From NCBI GenBank assembly GCA_026119855.1, contig JAOWBW010000018.1:2732437-2796436 (forward strand): a DNA stretch of 64,000 nt, read 5' to 3'. Under the pieces are notes generated by a model that saw only the letters and a list, made by a program, of their open reading frames with translations, ran no database searches and was not told the DNA's origin. Below, piece after piece: positions 51,873 to 63,242 of this stretch; the stretch's first letter is position 1, and each line of letters starts with the position of its first letter. This DNA comes from Campanula takesimana. Lineage: Eukaryota; Streptophyta; Magnoliopsida; Asterales; Campanulaceae. The position numbers and the translations under genes are program-made.

Positions 51873-52281
51873 GTCCTTGTAGGAATTCTCTAGTTAAGAA
51901 ATCTGGAATTGAATTGTCTTTGCCTGCAATATGAACGATGTCAAAATCAAATATTGATAAAAGGGCTTGCCATCTGGCAAAAATTTGTTTTGCGGCTAAA
52001 TTCTTTACATCTTTTTGTAAAACATCTTTTGCAGCTTTGCAATCTACTTTGACTATAAATTTTTGATTAAGTAGATCATCTTGAAATTTTGTTATGCATA
52101 GAACTATAGAAAGAATTTCCTTTTTTATTGTAGAATAATTTGCTTGTGTTGTGTTCCATATTCCCGAATAATATCTTATTATTTGGTCTTTTCCATCTAT
52201 GTTTTGAGTTAATATTCCACCATATCCTATGTCTGAGGCATCAGTGGCTACTGTCTTAGGGGCATTAGGGTCACATATCAA
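51847..52281 (-). pseudogene. Pararetrovirus copy B: RNase H end of the polyprotein, truncated
   Basis: RNase H1 degrades RNA in RNA-DNA hybrids during viral reverse transcription. All four catalytic positions are visible: TDASDIGYGG, the E in KKEIL, KVDCKAA and HIAGKDNSIPD. The upstream reverse transcriptase is missing because the copy ends at 52281, head to head with copy C. What remains is open to its natural stop at 51847-51849. Confidence 0.85.
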
Positions 52282-53390
52282 TTGTTATTTACAAATTATT
52301 TTACAAAAATTTTCAAAAATTACTATTCACCAAAAAGTTACTATTCACGGTTACTATTCATTCCGCAAATTTCAATTTATAATATACAAATTGAAAATGG
52401 TGAAAGAGAAAATAATCAAAATATATTATCAAAAGAAATTACATGGAATACACAATCTTTAACAAATTGGAAACCCCCTCTTATCTCAAACTCAAAAATT
52501 TATAAAGACAAAGGAATATTTGACATTAAGTCAAAACTAGCAATTAAAACAAAAGAAACAATCATTCCCTTATTTTTCAACAATCAAACCATGAGTTTAT
52601 TCTCAAAATCATCAATCAAAAGATATATTTCATAAGGATACAAATTTTTACATATAGGACTAGTACAAGTAGCAATCAAACCATTAACAATGGAAGGATT
52701 AAACACAAGCATACAAATAGCTTTAAGAGATGCTAAACATCTAAATTACATAGACTCTTTATTAGGAGCCATCGAAACAAGTTTAACAAATGGACCAATT
52801 CATTTCAATACTTATCCAAATTTTACAATTTCCTTAACCGATCCTCACATCTTAGATATCTTAACCCTTGATATCTTAACACATAATTATCATATGAAAA
52901 AAGGATCTCATGTATACGAAATATTTTACAGATTACATTTTAAAGTAATGAACACATGACTTTGTCCAAATGCATTCAACAAAAGAAACAAAATAGTAGA
53001 AACCATATTTTAGGAAGTAGATAAAACAACAGCTAATATTAATATCCCTAAAACAATTAAATGGAACGATATTACTTTACCTGAAAAATGGACATATCCC
53101 TCTAGGACCGTCCCAATTAAAGAACAAAAACAAACAAATGATTTAGAACAAATTATACAATATGAAGATGGATCTGTAGATCTAAAATTCAAAAGATCAA
53201 ATCCTTTCAACAAAAATACTAATGTTAATTTCAAAACACCAATACCATCAAGAAGATCTACATCAGGTAAATACGAATACCAACAATCAAACAATCAAGA
53301 TGATAATTCTTCAAAAAATGAAACAATCTTTGAAAATGAAACTGAAACAAATTCCCCACACCAAACAAACAATATTTTTTGAAGATGGTA
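52282..53390 (+). pseudogene. Pararetrovirus copy C: movement protein region, broken
   Basis: Caulimovirid movement proteins (30K superfamily) widen plasmodesmata. The segment 52660-52860 reads VQVAIKPLT, then ALRDAKHLNYIDSLLGA and GPIHFNTYPNF, the typical core. Stops interrupt near 52635, 52957 and 53010, and the frame ends near 53380 in an Asn/Ser/Glu-rich stretch. The leader contains three tactattcac words, also found in the A and B terminal regions. Confidence 0.75.
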
Positions 53391-53633
53391 ATTTCACAAT
53401 AAATACAATAAAAAAATGAATTCACATTAAACAAAAGAATTTTGAGAAAATATTTTAGAAGTAAGAACAATGAAACAAACAGAGAAATATTTTTTCAAAC
53501 ATATAATGAAAAAGAACAAAAATTAATAAAAGAAAAATTTTATGAATTCTGAGAACTACAAGAAAACCATATACTATTTTTTAAATTTTTAGAAAATGAC
53601 TACTTATACAAAATAATAACAATAGAAAAGAAA

Positions 53634-54050
53634 ATGAGAAAATGGTACAAAGTAGGACCTGGACCAGAATATTTACCATCCAAAGAAAGTTATGACAGTG
53701 AAAGACCACCTTTAGAAACAACTTATTTTCGTACAAATGGTGCTAATCATGCAACCTACCCTATTATAAATATTGATGTTTTACCAGAAGTAAACAAAAA
53801 CAATTTAGATTTATATCTACAAAATAATTGGACAAATTTATCTTTATATACCATGGGACAACAATTAGATAGAGTTGAAGAAAAAATTGACAATGTCACA
53901 AATGGAATAGCACTAGTAAGTCATGAAGTAAAAAATCTTGAAGTACAAATTGGACCAACACCAGTTAAACCAAAAAAAATCACAATTACAAATCCACAAG
54001 ATTTACAGAATACTCAGAATTATACAATATGGACCCCTCAAATAGAATAA
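53634..54050 (+). pseudogene. Pararetrovirus copy C: linker between movement and coat regions
   Basis: An open frame of 138 codons with a short coiled-coil-like part (LDRVEEKIDNV, about 53865) and TPVKPKKITI near the end. It runs into the coat region with a one-base frame change at about 54030-54050. The region between 53390 and 53634 has the same origin but contains stops. No catalytic motif. Confidence 0.55.
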
Positions 54051-55116
54051 ACAAAGACAAAACATTTAAAAAACAAATACCACCTCCTAAAAATCCTATA
54101 ACAATAACACGAATAGAACTAAAACTGAAAAATCCATTAGATGATATAATGAATGAAATAAAAACCTATTTACCAATAAAAGAAGAATCAACCTCAAATC
54201 AAAACATAAGAATGTTAACAGATTACAATGACAAAACTTCCGAATCGGAAACATCATCCGATGAAGAAAATATTTCATCAGAAGAAGAATTCAAACAAAA
54301 TACAATTCCAATTCAAACCATGAAACGAAATTATTACAATTATAAAGAACCAGATGATTTAGAAATATCCAGACAAACAACAAAATCTTACAATGCAAAA
54401 AATATCTACGAATGGAATATTGATGGATCAAGTGAAATGGAAATCATAAATATTACGAAAGAAAGGATAATAGTAGGAAACATTTACAAATCTACAAATA
54501 TTACAGAAAAACAAGCAGTAGAAAACATTATCCTTGGACTTACTGGACAATTAAGAACTTGGTGGGATAAATTATTAGGAAATAGTATAAAAACAAATAT
54601 TCTCGATGCTGTAAAAATAAACCATGAAGGACAACCAATAGTAGATGAAAATGGAAGTCCAATTCCAGCACAATTAATAAATTTAATATTTAATATTACA
54701 ACTCATTTCATAGGAGATATTGACTTATATACAGAAAGAAAAATTCTGAAATATTACAAAATCTAAAATGTAGAAAACTAGAACAATTTAAATGGTACAA
54801 AGAAAACTTCCTAAAAGAGTTTTTAATTTAGCCGACCCAAATAATTACCATTAGAAAGAAAAATTTATTACTGGGTTACCAAAGTTATTTTTCAGAAAAA
54901 GTAAAAGACACAATAGAACAAAAATATGGAAAATTGTCTTATGACGAACTCACTTATGGAGATTTAATTACATGTGTCAATCTTACTGGATTACGACTAT
55001 GTCAAGACCAAAAACTAAAATTCGCAAACAAGAAAAGAATTAGGACATTGGTGCGAACAATTCGGTTTTGATAAACTACAATCACCATACAAAAAGAAAC
55101 AATATGAAAATCATAA
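54029..55116 (+). pseudogene. Pararetrovirus copy C: coat protein region, split by a Copia
   Basis: An acidic Ser-rich part (ETSSDEENISSEEE) is followed by a coat core with YNYKEPDDLE, AKNIYEWNIDG and LTGQLRTWWDKLLG, the last a conserved caulimovirid capsid feature. Frameshifts near 54765 and a stop near 54830 break it. The reading continues beyond the Copia insertion (55122-59884) to the zinc knuckle at 60075. Confidence 0.75.
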
Positions 55117-55852
55117 AAGTCTGAAAGAGTATGAAATACTCTTATATTTAGTTTTGTATCTTTGTGATTCTGATTTAATAAATGTATATATTTAGAGTTT
55201 ATTTATTTTAGGAATTAGTTGTAATTATTTAGGAATAGTTTATTTTAGGATAATTATTATTATTTTGATTTACTTGACTAACCTACTAATGTTTATCTTT
55301 GGTTAGTATATTTGTTTTATAGGAAAGTTGGACTCTTTACTTGGAAGGTGATTGGATGAAGAAAGATTTCCACATCAAAGACTTCATTCAAACTCCTATA
55401 TATATGGCGTCAACATTCAGCCATTCTTCACGGATTCAGAGATTCACAAAGTGTTATTTTCGTTTTTGAGAGAGTCCTGGTGTTCTTGAGGTTCTTGTTC
55501 ATCAAGACTTCAAGGTATTTGAGTGTTTTCATTTATTCTAGAGATCTAGAATAGTTTGATCTTTTCGTTGTTTGTTTTTCTTTCATTGTCTTGTATTCTG
55601 CAAGACCTATTTATTAATGAAAGTTTTCCAGCAAGTAATTCTTGCTGAAGTGTTTAATTTTTGTCTTTAAAATTCCGCTGTGTTTCTGTGTTGTTCCTTA
55701 CTGTGTTCGTCGTGCCAACTGACAGGACAACTGTCTTGACAACTGTGAGCACAGTTGTACTCATAGTTGGTCGGTTCCCAGAAAACAGTCCTAGCCGCTT
55801 AATTTCTTTCAATTGGTACCAGAGCCTGGTCTCGACATACTGAGATCGATCT

Positions 55853-57838
55853 TTGAAAGTGGCCATTATGGACTGTGAACAAAACAAGTTTTTGGTTTTA
55901 ATGATTGTGTTTGAAAATCTTAAAATGAAAGAAAATGAAACCATCAAAGATTTTTCTTCTAAATTGGTAAATATTGCAAATGAGTTATATGTGTTAGGGG
56001 AATCAATCTCTAATGCTAGACTCGTACGCAAAATATTAAGATCCCTGCCAGAAAGATTCAAAATGATAATCTCTTTGGTAGAGGAATTTTATGATATCGA
56101 GATTCTAAGTTTTGACCAACTTATTGGAGTCTTAACCATTTATGAATTAACCCCTGGTGTGAAAAATCATTTTTCTGAAAACAAAAGATCTATTGAGTCC
56201 GTTCAATGTAGAGCGTGTTTAGGATTCGGTCACTATGCCAATGAGTGTGCTAACACACTCAAAAAGATAGGGATGAGTTTTTCTGCAACCTTAAGTGATT
56301 CAGATGATGACGATCAGACATCAAACTTGTCATTTTTACGATCATCACAATCCTCCCTCTCTGACAGTGAATCTGACAGTGAAGATGAACAGTCAACTGT
56401 CAGATCAAATGGTACTAATGTGTATACCTGTTTTAACTCCACTTCTGCAGGTGAATCTGAAGAATCCTCACAGGAAGAAGAGGATAGTGCCACGTATGAG
56501 GACCTCCACAATACATACGTTGAGTTGTTTGCAGAATGGTCCAAACGAATGGATCAACTCAAGGAGTTCAAGAAGGTAAATGCAAAACTCACCTCTGACA
56601 ATCTGAAATTAAAAGCAGAGAATGAGAGGTTGTCGAGTGAAAGTGATACTCAAAAGGACTCCATAGCTAGGTTAGAAGTCATGCTTACCAAAAAGGACAA
56701 TGAGTGTGAGAAATATAAAAGCAATCTTGAAAAAGAAACCATTACACTCAATAAACTTAACAATGGCAATGCTAAATTGGAAGAGGTTCTGAACATGGGG
56801 AACCAAGGAAAATCAGGTTTAGGCTATGGAGATCCAGTATTTGTTAAGGAAGGTGAGGGCACTTCGAAAAACAATGAGAGATTTAATGCTAATCACGTAT
56901 CTCCTCACAAAAACAGAAGAAATAGAAAAAGGAGATACGTGTGTCACCATTGTTTTGCCACTGGACATATACGTCCATTTTGTTACAAGTTAAAACATGA
57001 ACTTGGTTTAGAAAAGAACAGCAGCCACTTGACAAGACAACTGTGGGCACAATCTGACAATCAGTTGCCCTGTCAACCGCCCAGGCAGCAGCAGGTCGAA
57101 AAAAAGACTTGGGTAAGAAAGGACACTTTACAGTGTCAAGTGGTGTTTACCTCCTTCAAAAGTAGTGTGGAAGGAGCTTGGTACTTTGATAGCGGCTGTT
57201 CTCGTCATATGACCGGTTCTCTTGAGCATCTCATAGATTATGAAGTCTTCAAAGGAAGAAATGTCAATTTTGGTGGAGGTGCTAAGGGAAAGGTCATTGG
57301 TAAAGGTACGTTGTGTGTTGACGGCTTGCCAAATTTGCACAATGTCTTACATGTAGACGGGTTGAAAGCAAATTTGATAAGTATCAGTCAACTGTGTGAT
57401 GATGACTTATTTGTTAAGTTTGACAAGTACAAATGTGAAGTTTTTGATAACAAAAGTGTGTGTGTTCTTTCTAGCATTCGATCCTCTGATCATTGTTACA
57501 AGTTGGTTGAAAATCATTCATGTTTTAACCCAATTTTTGATAATGCTCCTGATCTTATTGTCAATTATGTTGAGGATGATGTTTCAGGTTGCACTTGGGA
57601 GCATGAAAGGATTAATGATGAATCTGAACCTAAATCCATGAAAGAATCTGCAGATGCACCAACTGTGAGGACAACTGACAGTCAAGATGAACAGTCAACT
57701 GCCATGTCAGATGGTCAGACGGCAGCTGGTTCTGGTTCGGATTCTGAAATCGTTGAAGATCAGGTAAGAAGAGACAAAGATGCTGCCAAGCATACAGGGA
57801 GACCATCCAACTTCCCAGGTCATTGGGGGAGTGGATGA
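55853..57838 (+). pseudogene. Copia gag-protease fragment
   Basis: The N-terminal gag part is missing; the frame enters at the middle of the UBN2-type domain (FENLKMKENETIKDFSSKL). Two knuckles follow, CRACLGFGHYANEC (about 56207-56248) and CHHCFATGHIRPFC (about 56941-56982), with a coiled-coil linker between. Protease is WYFDSGCSRHMTGS (about 57178-57219). After the pre-integrase region the frame jumps to an acidic spacer (57640-57760), skipping integrase, and stops at 57836-57838. Two knuckles in gag support a Sirevirus-type origin. Confidence 0.8.
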
Positions 57839-57929
57839 AGGAATAAAAACAAGAGGGAAACAAATAAATTACTGGGAATTAGTCGGTTTGGTATGCATGA
57901 AATTCGCGTACCATCAGGTAAGCTCTTGT

Positions 57930-58375
57930 TGTTTCGTTGCTAGTTTTAAGCATGAGAATGAGTCAGAAACCTTAAAAGTTAATGATTTAATAAATGTCAT
58001 GCAAGAGGAAGTGGTAAAATTTGAAAGGAAAGATGTTAGGTTCTTGGTTCGTAGGCCATCTAATGCTGAATTTATGGGAGATGCTACTTGATGTACTCAT
58101 TTGTTGAGGATGAACAAATAATCAAGGATTATGGTCTTAGAAGTGAAACATTGAATGTGTTTTGTGATAGTTTAATTGCTCAGAATTTTGCCAAGAATCC
58201 GGTAGAACATTCCCGAACAAAGCACATAGATATTGGGCATCATTTTATTAGAGATCTCGTTGAACAAAAAATCATTACTCTTGAACATGTAAGCACAACG
58301 GATCAACTTGCTGATATCTTTACCAAGGCTTTGGATTTCGAGAGATTTTCTCTCGGACTGTGTGATACCAGTTGA
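57930..58375 (+). pseudogene. Copia reverse transcriptase start and RNase H end, fused by deletion
   Basis: NVMQEEVVKFERKDVRFLVRRPSN (split here as two stretches near 57997-58065) is the start of the Copia reverse transcriptase domain. It is followed directly by the RNase H end with VFCDSLIAQNFAKNP, HSRTKHIDIGHHF and TTDQLADIFTKAL, stopping at 58375. The catalytic core between them is absent. Confidence 0.75.
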
Positions 58376-59889
58376 CTGCACAAGTGTGCAGACAACTGAC
58401 TGCATCTGTATAATTGTATATTACAGTAACCACTAATAAAAAAAAAAAAAAAAAAAATAGTATGCATTCATTCTATTTGCACGATTGTCTCTTGTGATCA
58501 CTTGGTCTTCTTTAGTTCCTTGACTTCGAGTTTTGACCCTTGAATGTGAGATCCTTCTTAACTTGATAATAAAATTATCCTGTTTATCATGAAGTGGGCA
58601 CTTAATCTAAGGTTACGGAGAAAACAAGCTGCCTCCAGTCTTTGAAGTTACTACTCATTTAGGCAATGTGCTGACATGTATTCATACATAACTTGAGAAT
58701 CAGTGTAACACTGTATTGTGAGAGTGAAAAGCTCCTCCGTAACTGATTCATAAGTCATAAGCCTTCAATGGGAGTGTTCTAGAGGCTTCATGATTGAAGG
58801 AAAATTTCATTGAATTCCTGTGTGTTGAAACCGAGTCATGGACTGAGTTGATCATACTATGTCACACCAAAATTGAGACAATCTTCACTTGTGTGTTTAG
58901 GCATAATTTTTCTAAGTTTTTTTTCTCCCTTGGTATTTACATCAGCAAATTGAATTGTGGTTCTTCTTGTTAAAGATTTAATGCTTTCATGTGTTTAACG
59001 ATAATCTAATGGCGTGATGTTCAAGTTTCATTGTACAGTTGGTGGAAATTGTAATAAATTGTGGATAAAAGGATTCAGTTGAATTTGGCAAGTTCTAATT
59101 ATGGGACGGATAATTTATCACAAAACATGGAAAAAGTTTGAATTTTAAAATCAAAATCCTTGGTTGTTTTGGAATTCAAATGGGTACTTCAATGTTTCTC
59201 GGTTCTCCTTACTCCTTGGCATTCCCGAGTTCTTAGGAAGAATCACTGTCCTCCCTTGATATTTCCTCCTTGTCCATTCTGGTTGTGAATTATGGTTTAG
59301 TATATCTTCTTCCTCATGCTTTCTAGCTTCATTTCCCTTGATTTACTTGACTAACCTACTAATGTTTATCTTTGGTTAGTATATTTGTTTTATAGGAAAG
59401 TTGGACTCTTTACTTGGAAGGTGATTGGATGAAGAAAGATTTCCACATCAAAGACTTCATTCAAACTCCTATATATATGGCGTCAACATTCAGCCATTCT
59501 TCACGGATTCAGAGATTCACAAAGTGTTATTTTCGTTTTTGAGAGAGTCCTGGTGTTCTTGAGGTTCTTGTTCATCAAGACTTCAAGGTATTTGAGTGTT
59601 TTCATTTATTCTAGAGATCTAGAATAGTTTGATCTTTTCGTTGTTTGTTTTTCTTTCATTGTCTTGTATTCTGCAAGACCTATTTATTAATGAAAGTTTT
59701 CCAGCAAGTAATTCTTGCTGAAGTGTTTAATTTTTGTCTTTAAAATTCCGCTGCGTTTCTGTGTTGTTCTTTACTGTGTTCGTCGTGTCAACTGACAGGA
59801 CAACTGTCTTGACAACTGTGAGCACAGTTGTACTCACAGTTGGTCGGTTCCCAGAAAACAGTCCTAGCCGCTTAATTTCTTTCAAAGTC

Positions 59890-60605
59890 CTTACTACAAA
59901 AACAGTACTTATAGAAGAAAACATAAAAATAAATACTACCAAATTGAACCTCCTACATATTACAATAAAAACAAAAGAACAAATTATAAGAAGAAATACA
60001 ATAATAATAACAATAACAAACAATAATAAAAAACCTTTTACATCCTTTAAACCATAAAACAAAGAAAACAAATGCTTTTTATGCAACAAACCAGGTCACT
60101 ATGCAAGAGATTGCTCAGCAAGAAGACAAATACAACAAATTTGTAACAATCTAAATATAAAAAAAATAGACAAAATATTACAGAAAATAGACAATCTATA
60201 ATTATCAACAGATAATGATAATTACAGCTCTTCAGAGACGAGCAACGAAGAATGTCAATCCTGTAACAATGAAGTATGCCTGTGTAATAACAAAATAAAT
60301 ATATTAGAACAATATGATGAAATACTACAAAAAATTAAAGAAATAGATGAACCAACAATAAAAAGAAAATTCTTAAAACAATTAGCAAAGGCCATTAACG
60401 AAGAAAAACCAGACACATCTCAACCAGCCCAATATGAAGATGTTATAAAAATGTTTCAAGACAAAAGAAAACAAATCTCCTCGGTAGACATACAAAATAA
60501 AATCAAAGAAATAAAACAAGAAATAAAAATATTAAAACAAAGCAATTTAGAATTACAAAAATCACACAAAGAAATAGAAAAAATTTTTAGCATTACAAGA
60601 AATTA
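59890..60605 (+). pseudogene. Pararetrovirus copy C: coat protein C-terminus with zinc knuckle
   Basis: Continues the coat region after the Copia. A CCHC knuckle, CFLCNKPGHYARDC, lies at about 60073-60114, followed by ICNNLNI and an acidic, Lys-rich helical stretch to 60605. Stops near 60056 and 60198 break it. The knuckle binds viral RNA in caulimovirids. Confidence 0.75.
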
Positions 60606-60787
60606 AAAAACAAATTCACTCAACTTACAAAGGAGAAACTTCTAATTCCAAAGAAGAAGACTTTGATAAACATTTTAAAAACCCCTTTGCTAAAAATACA
60701 AAAACCTCCTCTTCAGAAACAACCACAGATTCCTCCTCAGACACTGAAGAAGACATATTTACACTAACTAGAGTCAGATACCAAAAA

Positions 60788-61219
60788 TTGTATGTCAACA
60801 TACATATTAAAATAAAAGATTTTGAATATAAAGGAATAGCTATGATAGATTCAAGAGCAGATCTAAATTGTGTAAAACAAGGATTAATACCTACAAAATA
60901 TTTTACAGAAACAAAAAATAGTCTTTCAGCAGCCAATTCATCAAAACTAAAGGTTAAATACAAAATACCAGAAGCACAAATATATAACAACAATATAAGT
61001 TTTAAAACAAATTTAATGATCGTAAAAGATTTAAATACAAAAGTAATACTAGGAAACCCTTTCTTACAAATGTTATATCCCTTTTCAGTTTCTAAAAAAG
61101 GAATAGAAACACAAAAACTAGGACAAAAAATCATATTTGACTTCTTATATCCAGTAACAAACAGTGATGTCAACAATTTACAAAAAACATGTATTTCCAA
61201 AATAAATTCTAAAGATTAG
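60788..61219 (+). pseudogene. Pararetrovirus copy C: aspartic protease
   Basis: MIDSRADLNCV (about 60842-60874) is the active-site region. The usual third residue of the Asp-Ser/Thr-Gly triad is Arg here, which should disable catalysis. ILGNPFLQMLYP (about 61048-61083) is the second conserved loop. Reverse transcriptase should follow, but the frame ends at 61217-61219 and the next recognisable viral sequence is the last large frame at 61302. Confidence 0.75.
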
Positions 61220-61301
61220 GTGTTCATAAATAGTAGTTATACCCTTATATATTCAATCGATGATTTCTTATAATATTTCTTGACTAAACTGTTTCTTTAG
61301 A

Positions 61302-62626
61302 ATGATTATAGGTTCTTCAAACAAAAACAAGGGTAAGAAAGAAGATGCCAAGATACAAATTAGACCATTAACAAAACTCCCACTTTTTGTTCTTGACAAA
61401 ATGCCAAAAACAGAAAATAGATTTGCTATTTTTTCTCCTGAAGCAAAACCATTTTTCCCCCTCTTACAAAAGATACCAAATCTCCTTCTTCCTCGTCATA
61501 AATGTCAACCACCTACAAAACAGCTCTTAAAATAGAATACCCTCAGCCAACGAAATCACAAAATTCCCAGGTCACAAAACAAATTGTCCCCAATTCTTAT
61601 CCTAAACAAACACCACCCACTTCGTATTCATACAAAGATTATACAGAACCTATCTGTGTTATTGAACCAGAGATTTATGAAATGATCTCAGATTGGCATC
61701 CATATCAAATCTCAGAATTTTTTCTACCAAACCATCATAATTATATTCCAGACAATTTTACAAAAAACAATTTTATTATAAAACTATTTTAACCCAAACA
61801 AAGTCAGCTACTTTTCAATATTCATCTGACTATCTAGATCTTACAAAAATAAGGTATTGTAAAGTAAAAATACAAAAATTTCTTACAATTTCTGATTGGG
61901 GTCAAAGACCCAATGAATCAAAAGGATTAAATCTTTCAAATAATTCATCCCGATTTAATTATTGGGACTATATTTTAGCCCGGTCACGGGCATTTTTTAG
62001 ACAAAACAAATCATTTTCTCTTTCATATTTCTTCTATTTCAGTCCTCAATTTTCTTATCCGATTCCATATTGGTTCCATAAAAGGTGGAGTATTTTTGGA
62101 CTGGATAAAACAATTGCTCCTTCAAGTGTACAAAAAGCTTTTGAACAATGGTCAACAAATTCTTCATATCCAGAGCAGATTGCTCAATCTCCTTTATGGG
62201 CATTATTTTGTCATAATTTTCAAGTCCCATGGATTTTTATGACAGAATTTAACATACAGGAAGAACAAATGTGTGAGTGTGAACAAATGGGTGTACAAAA
62301 AATGGGACAACAAATAAAACAAATGCATAGGGGAGGACAACAAATGAGTGTACAAATGGGACAAATGGGTGTGCAAAGGGGACGACAACAAATGAGTATA
62401 CAAATGGGACAAATGGGGAATTTAAACAAAGAATAAAAGTGTGCGTGTGTACAAAAAACTATTCTACCTATCCTGGCTCGAAAATACAAAATCAAATGGT
62501 GGGACAAAACATATATCACTCAATGTAATCTTACAGCAATCACAAAATATTTTCATGACAATCCGGAATACTGCAAGAAGATTCCTCCTAAGCAATCTCA
62601 ACAAAATGAAGAATTCTTTGCAAGAA

Positions 62627-62630
<4 letters not shown>
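61302..62630 (+). pseudogene. Pararetrovirus copy C: last large frame, degenerate
   Basis: Matches the copy B frame: IQIRPLTKLP near the start, SDWHPYQIS near 61690, ALFCHNFQVPWIF near 62200. Frameshifts occur near 61470 and 61790 and stops after 62430. A Gln/Met/Gly-rich insertion of about 120 bases (62300-62430, built of caaatgggacaaatg words) is absent from copies A and B. It runs into a TA microsatellite at 62631. Confidence 0.75.
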
Positions 62631-62711
<81 letters not shown>

Positions 62712-62735
62712 TTATATATATATTTAATAAATATT
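62631..62735. repeat. TA microsatellite ending the pararetrovirus block
   Basis: (AT)n of about 70 bases followed by (ATTTATAT)n. Both strands give spurious Tyr-Ile frames. It mirrors the TA-rich block at 43935-44261 on the far side of the pararetrovirus cluster. Confidence 0.95.
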
Positions 62736-63242
62736 TTTCTACATGCAAACGCATTTATATGTGAAATATATATGTGTGTGTATGTGTAAATGATAAACAT
62801 TTTGTTCATTTTATATTTGAGTAATTAAATATACTTGCATAGTATATAACTACAATAATAGATGTTAATTTTATTTTTTATTTCAATGAGAAAAATAATA
62901 TAAGACAAATATGTGTACATTTGAAAATAATAAATTAGTTTTGAAAAAAAAAACCCGACTATTGTGTATATATCTCTACGTTTTCATAATGAATGTTCAT
63001 AGAATAAATTAATTTTAGTTGTTGTACAATCTATATTGTATTATTGTATTGTATGTGTATATTCGCTATATGATCATTATATGAATGTATAAAAATTAAA
63101 TTAATTTTAGTTGTTGTACAATTATTGTTGTTTAATTCATTTTGAAGATAAAAATATTTTAGTTATGATTTATTCCTTGTACAATGTTGTATATACATAT
63201 AATGTATATGTATTCATTACAAAAGTAATAATGATGATTATT
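62736..63242. other. AT-rich interior of the hAT element, right part
   Basis: Repeated aattttagttgttgtaca words at 63010-63125 and otherwise AT-rich DNA. No gene, MITE end or conserved frame seen. The CGAGCTCGAG-rich subterminal block begins at 63243. Confidence 0.5.

Larger units (their letters stand above)
55122..59884 (+). mobile_element. Third Copia, Sirevirus-like, internally deleted
   Basis: The target duplication is AAGTC (55117-55121 and 59885-59889). The 5' LTR is 55122-55811. The 3' LTR keeps only 59338-59884, the last 547 bases, matching 55265-55811. The primer site TGGTACCAGAGC lies at 55814-55825. Gag and protease remain; most of integrase and reverse transcriptase and part of RNase H are gone. 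It sits inside coat-protein DNA of pararetrovirus copy C. The 58376-59337 tract is non-coding and has an A-run of about 20 near 58440. Confidence 0.85.

Noticed and set aside
61219..61302. Copy C derived from a spliced viral RNA
   Set aside because: More than 60 bases of sequence remain before the shared ttagaatg site, so this is not an exact exon-exon join; deletion is simpler.
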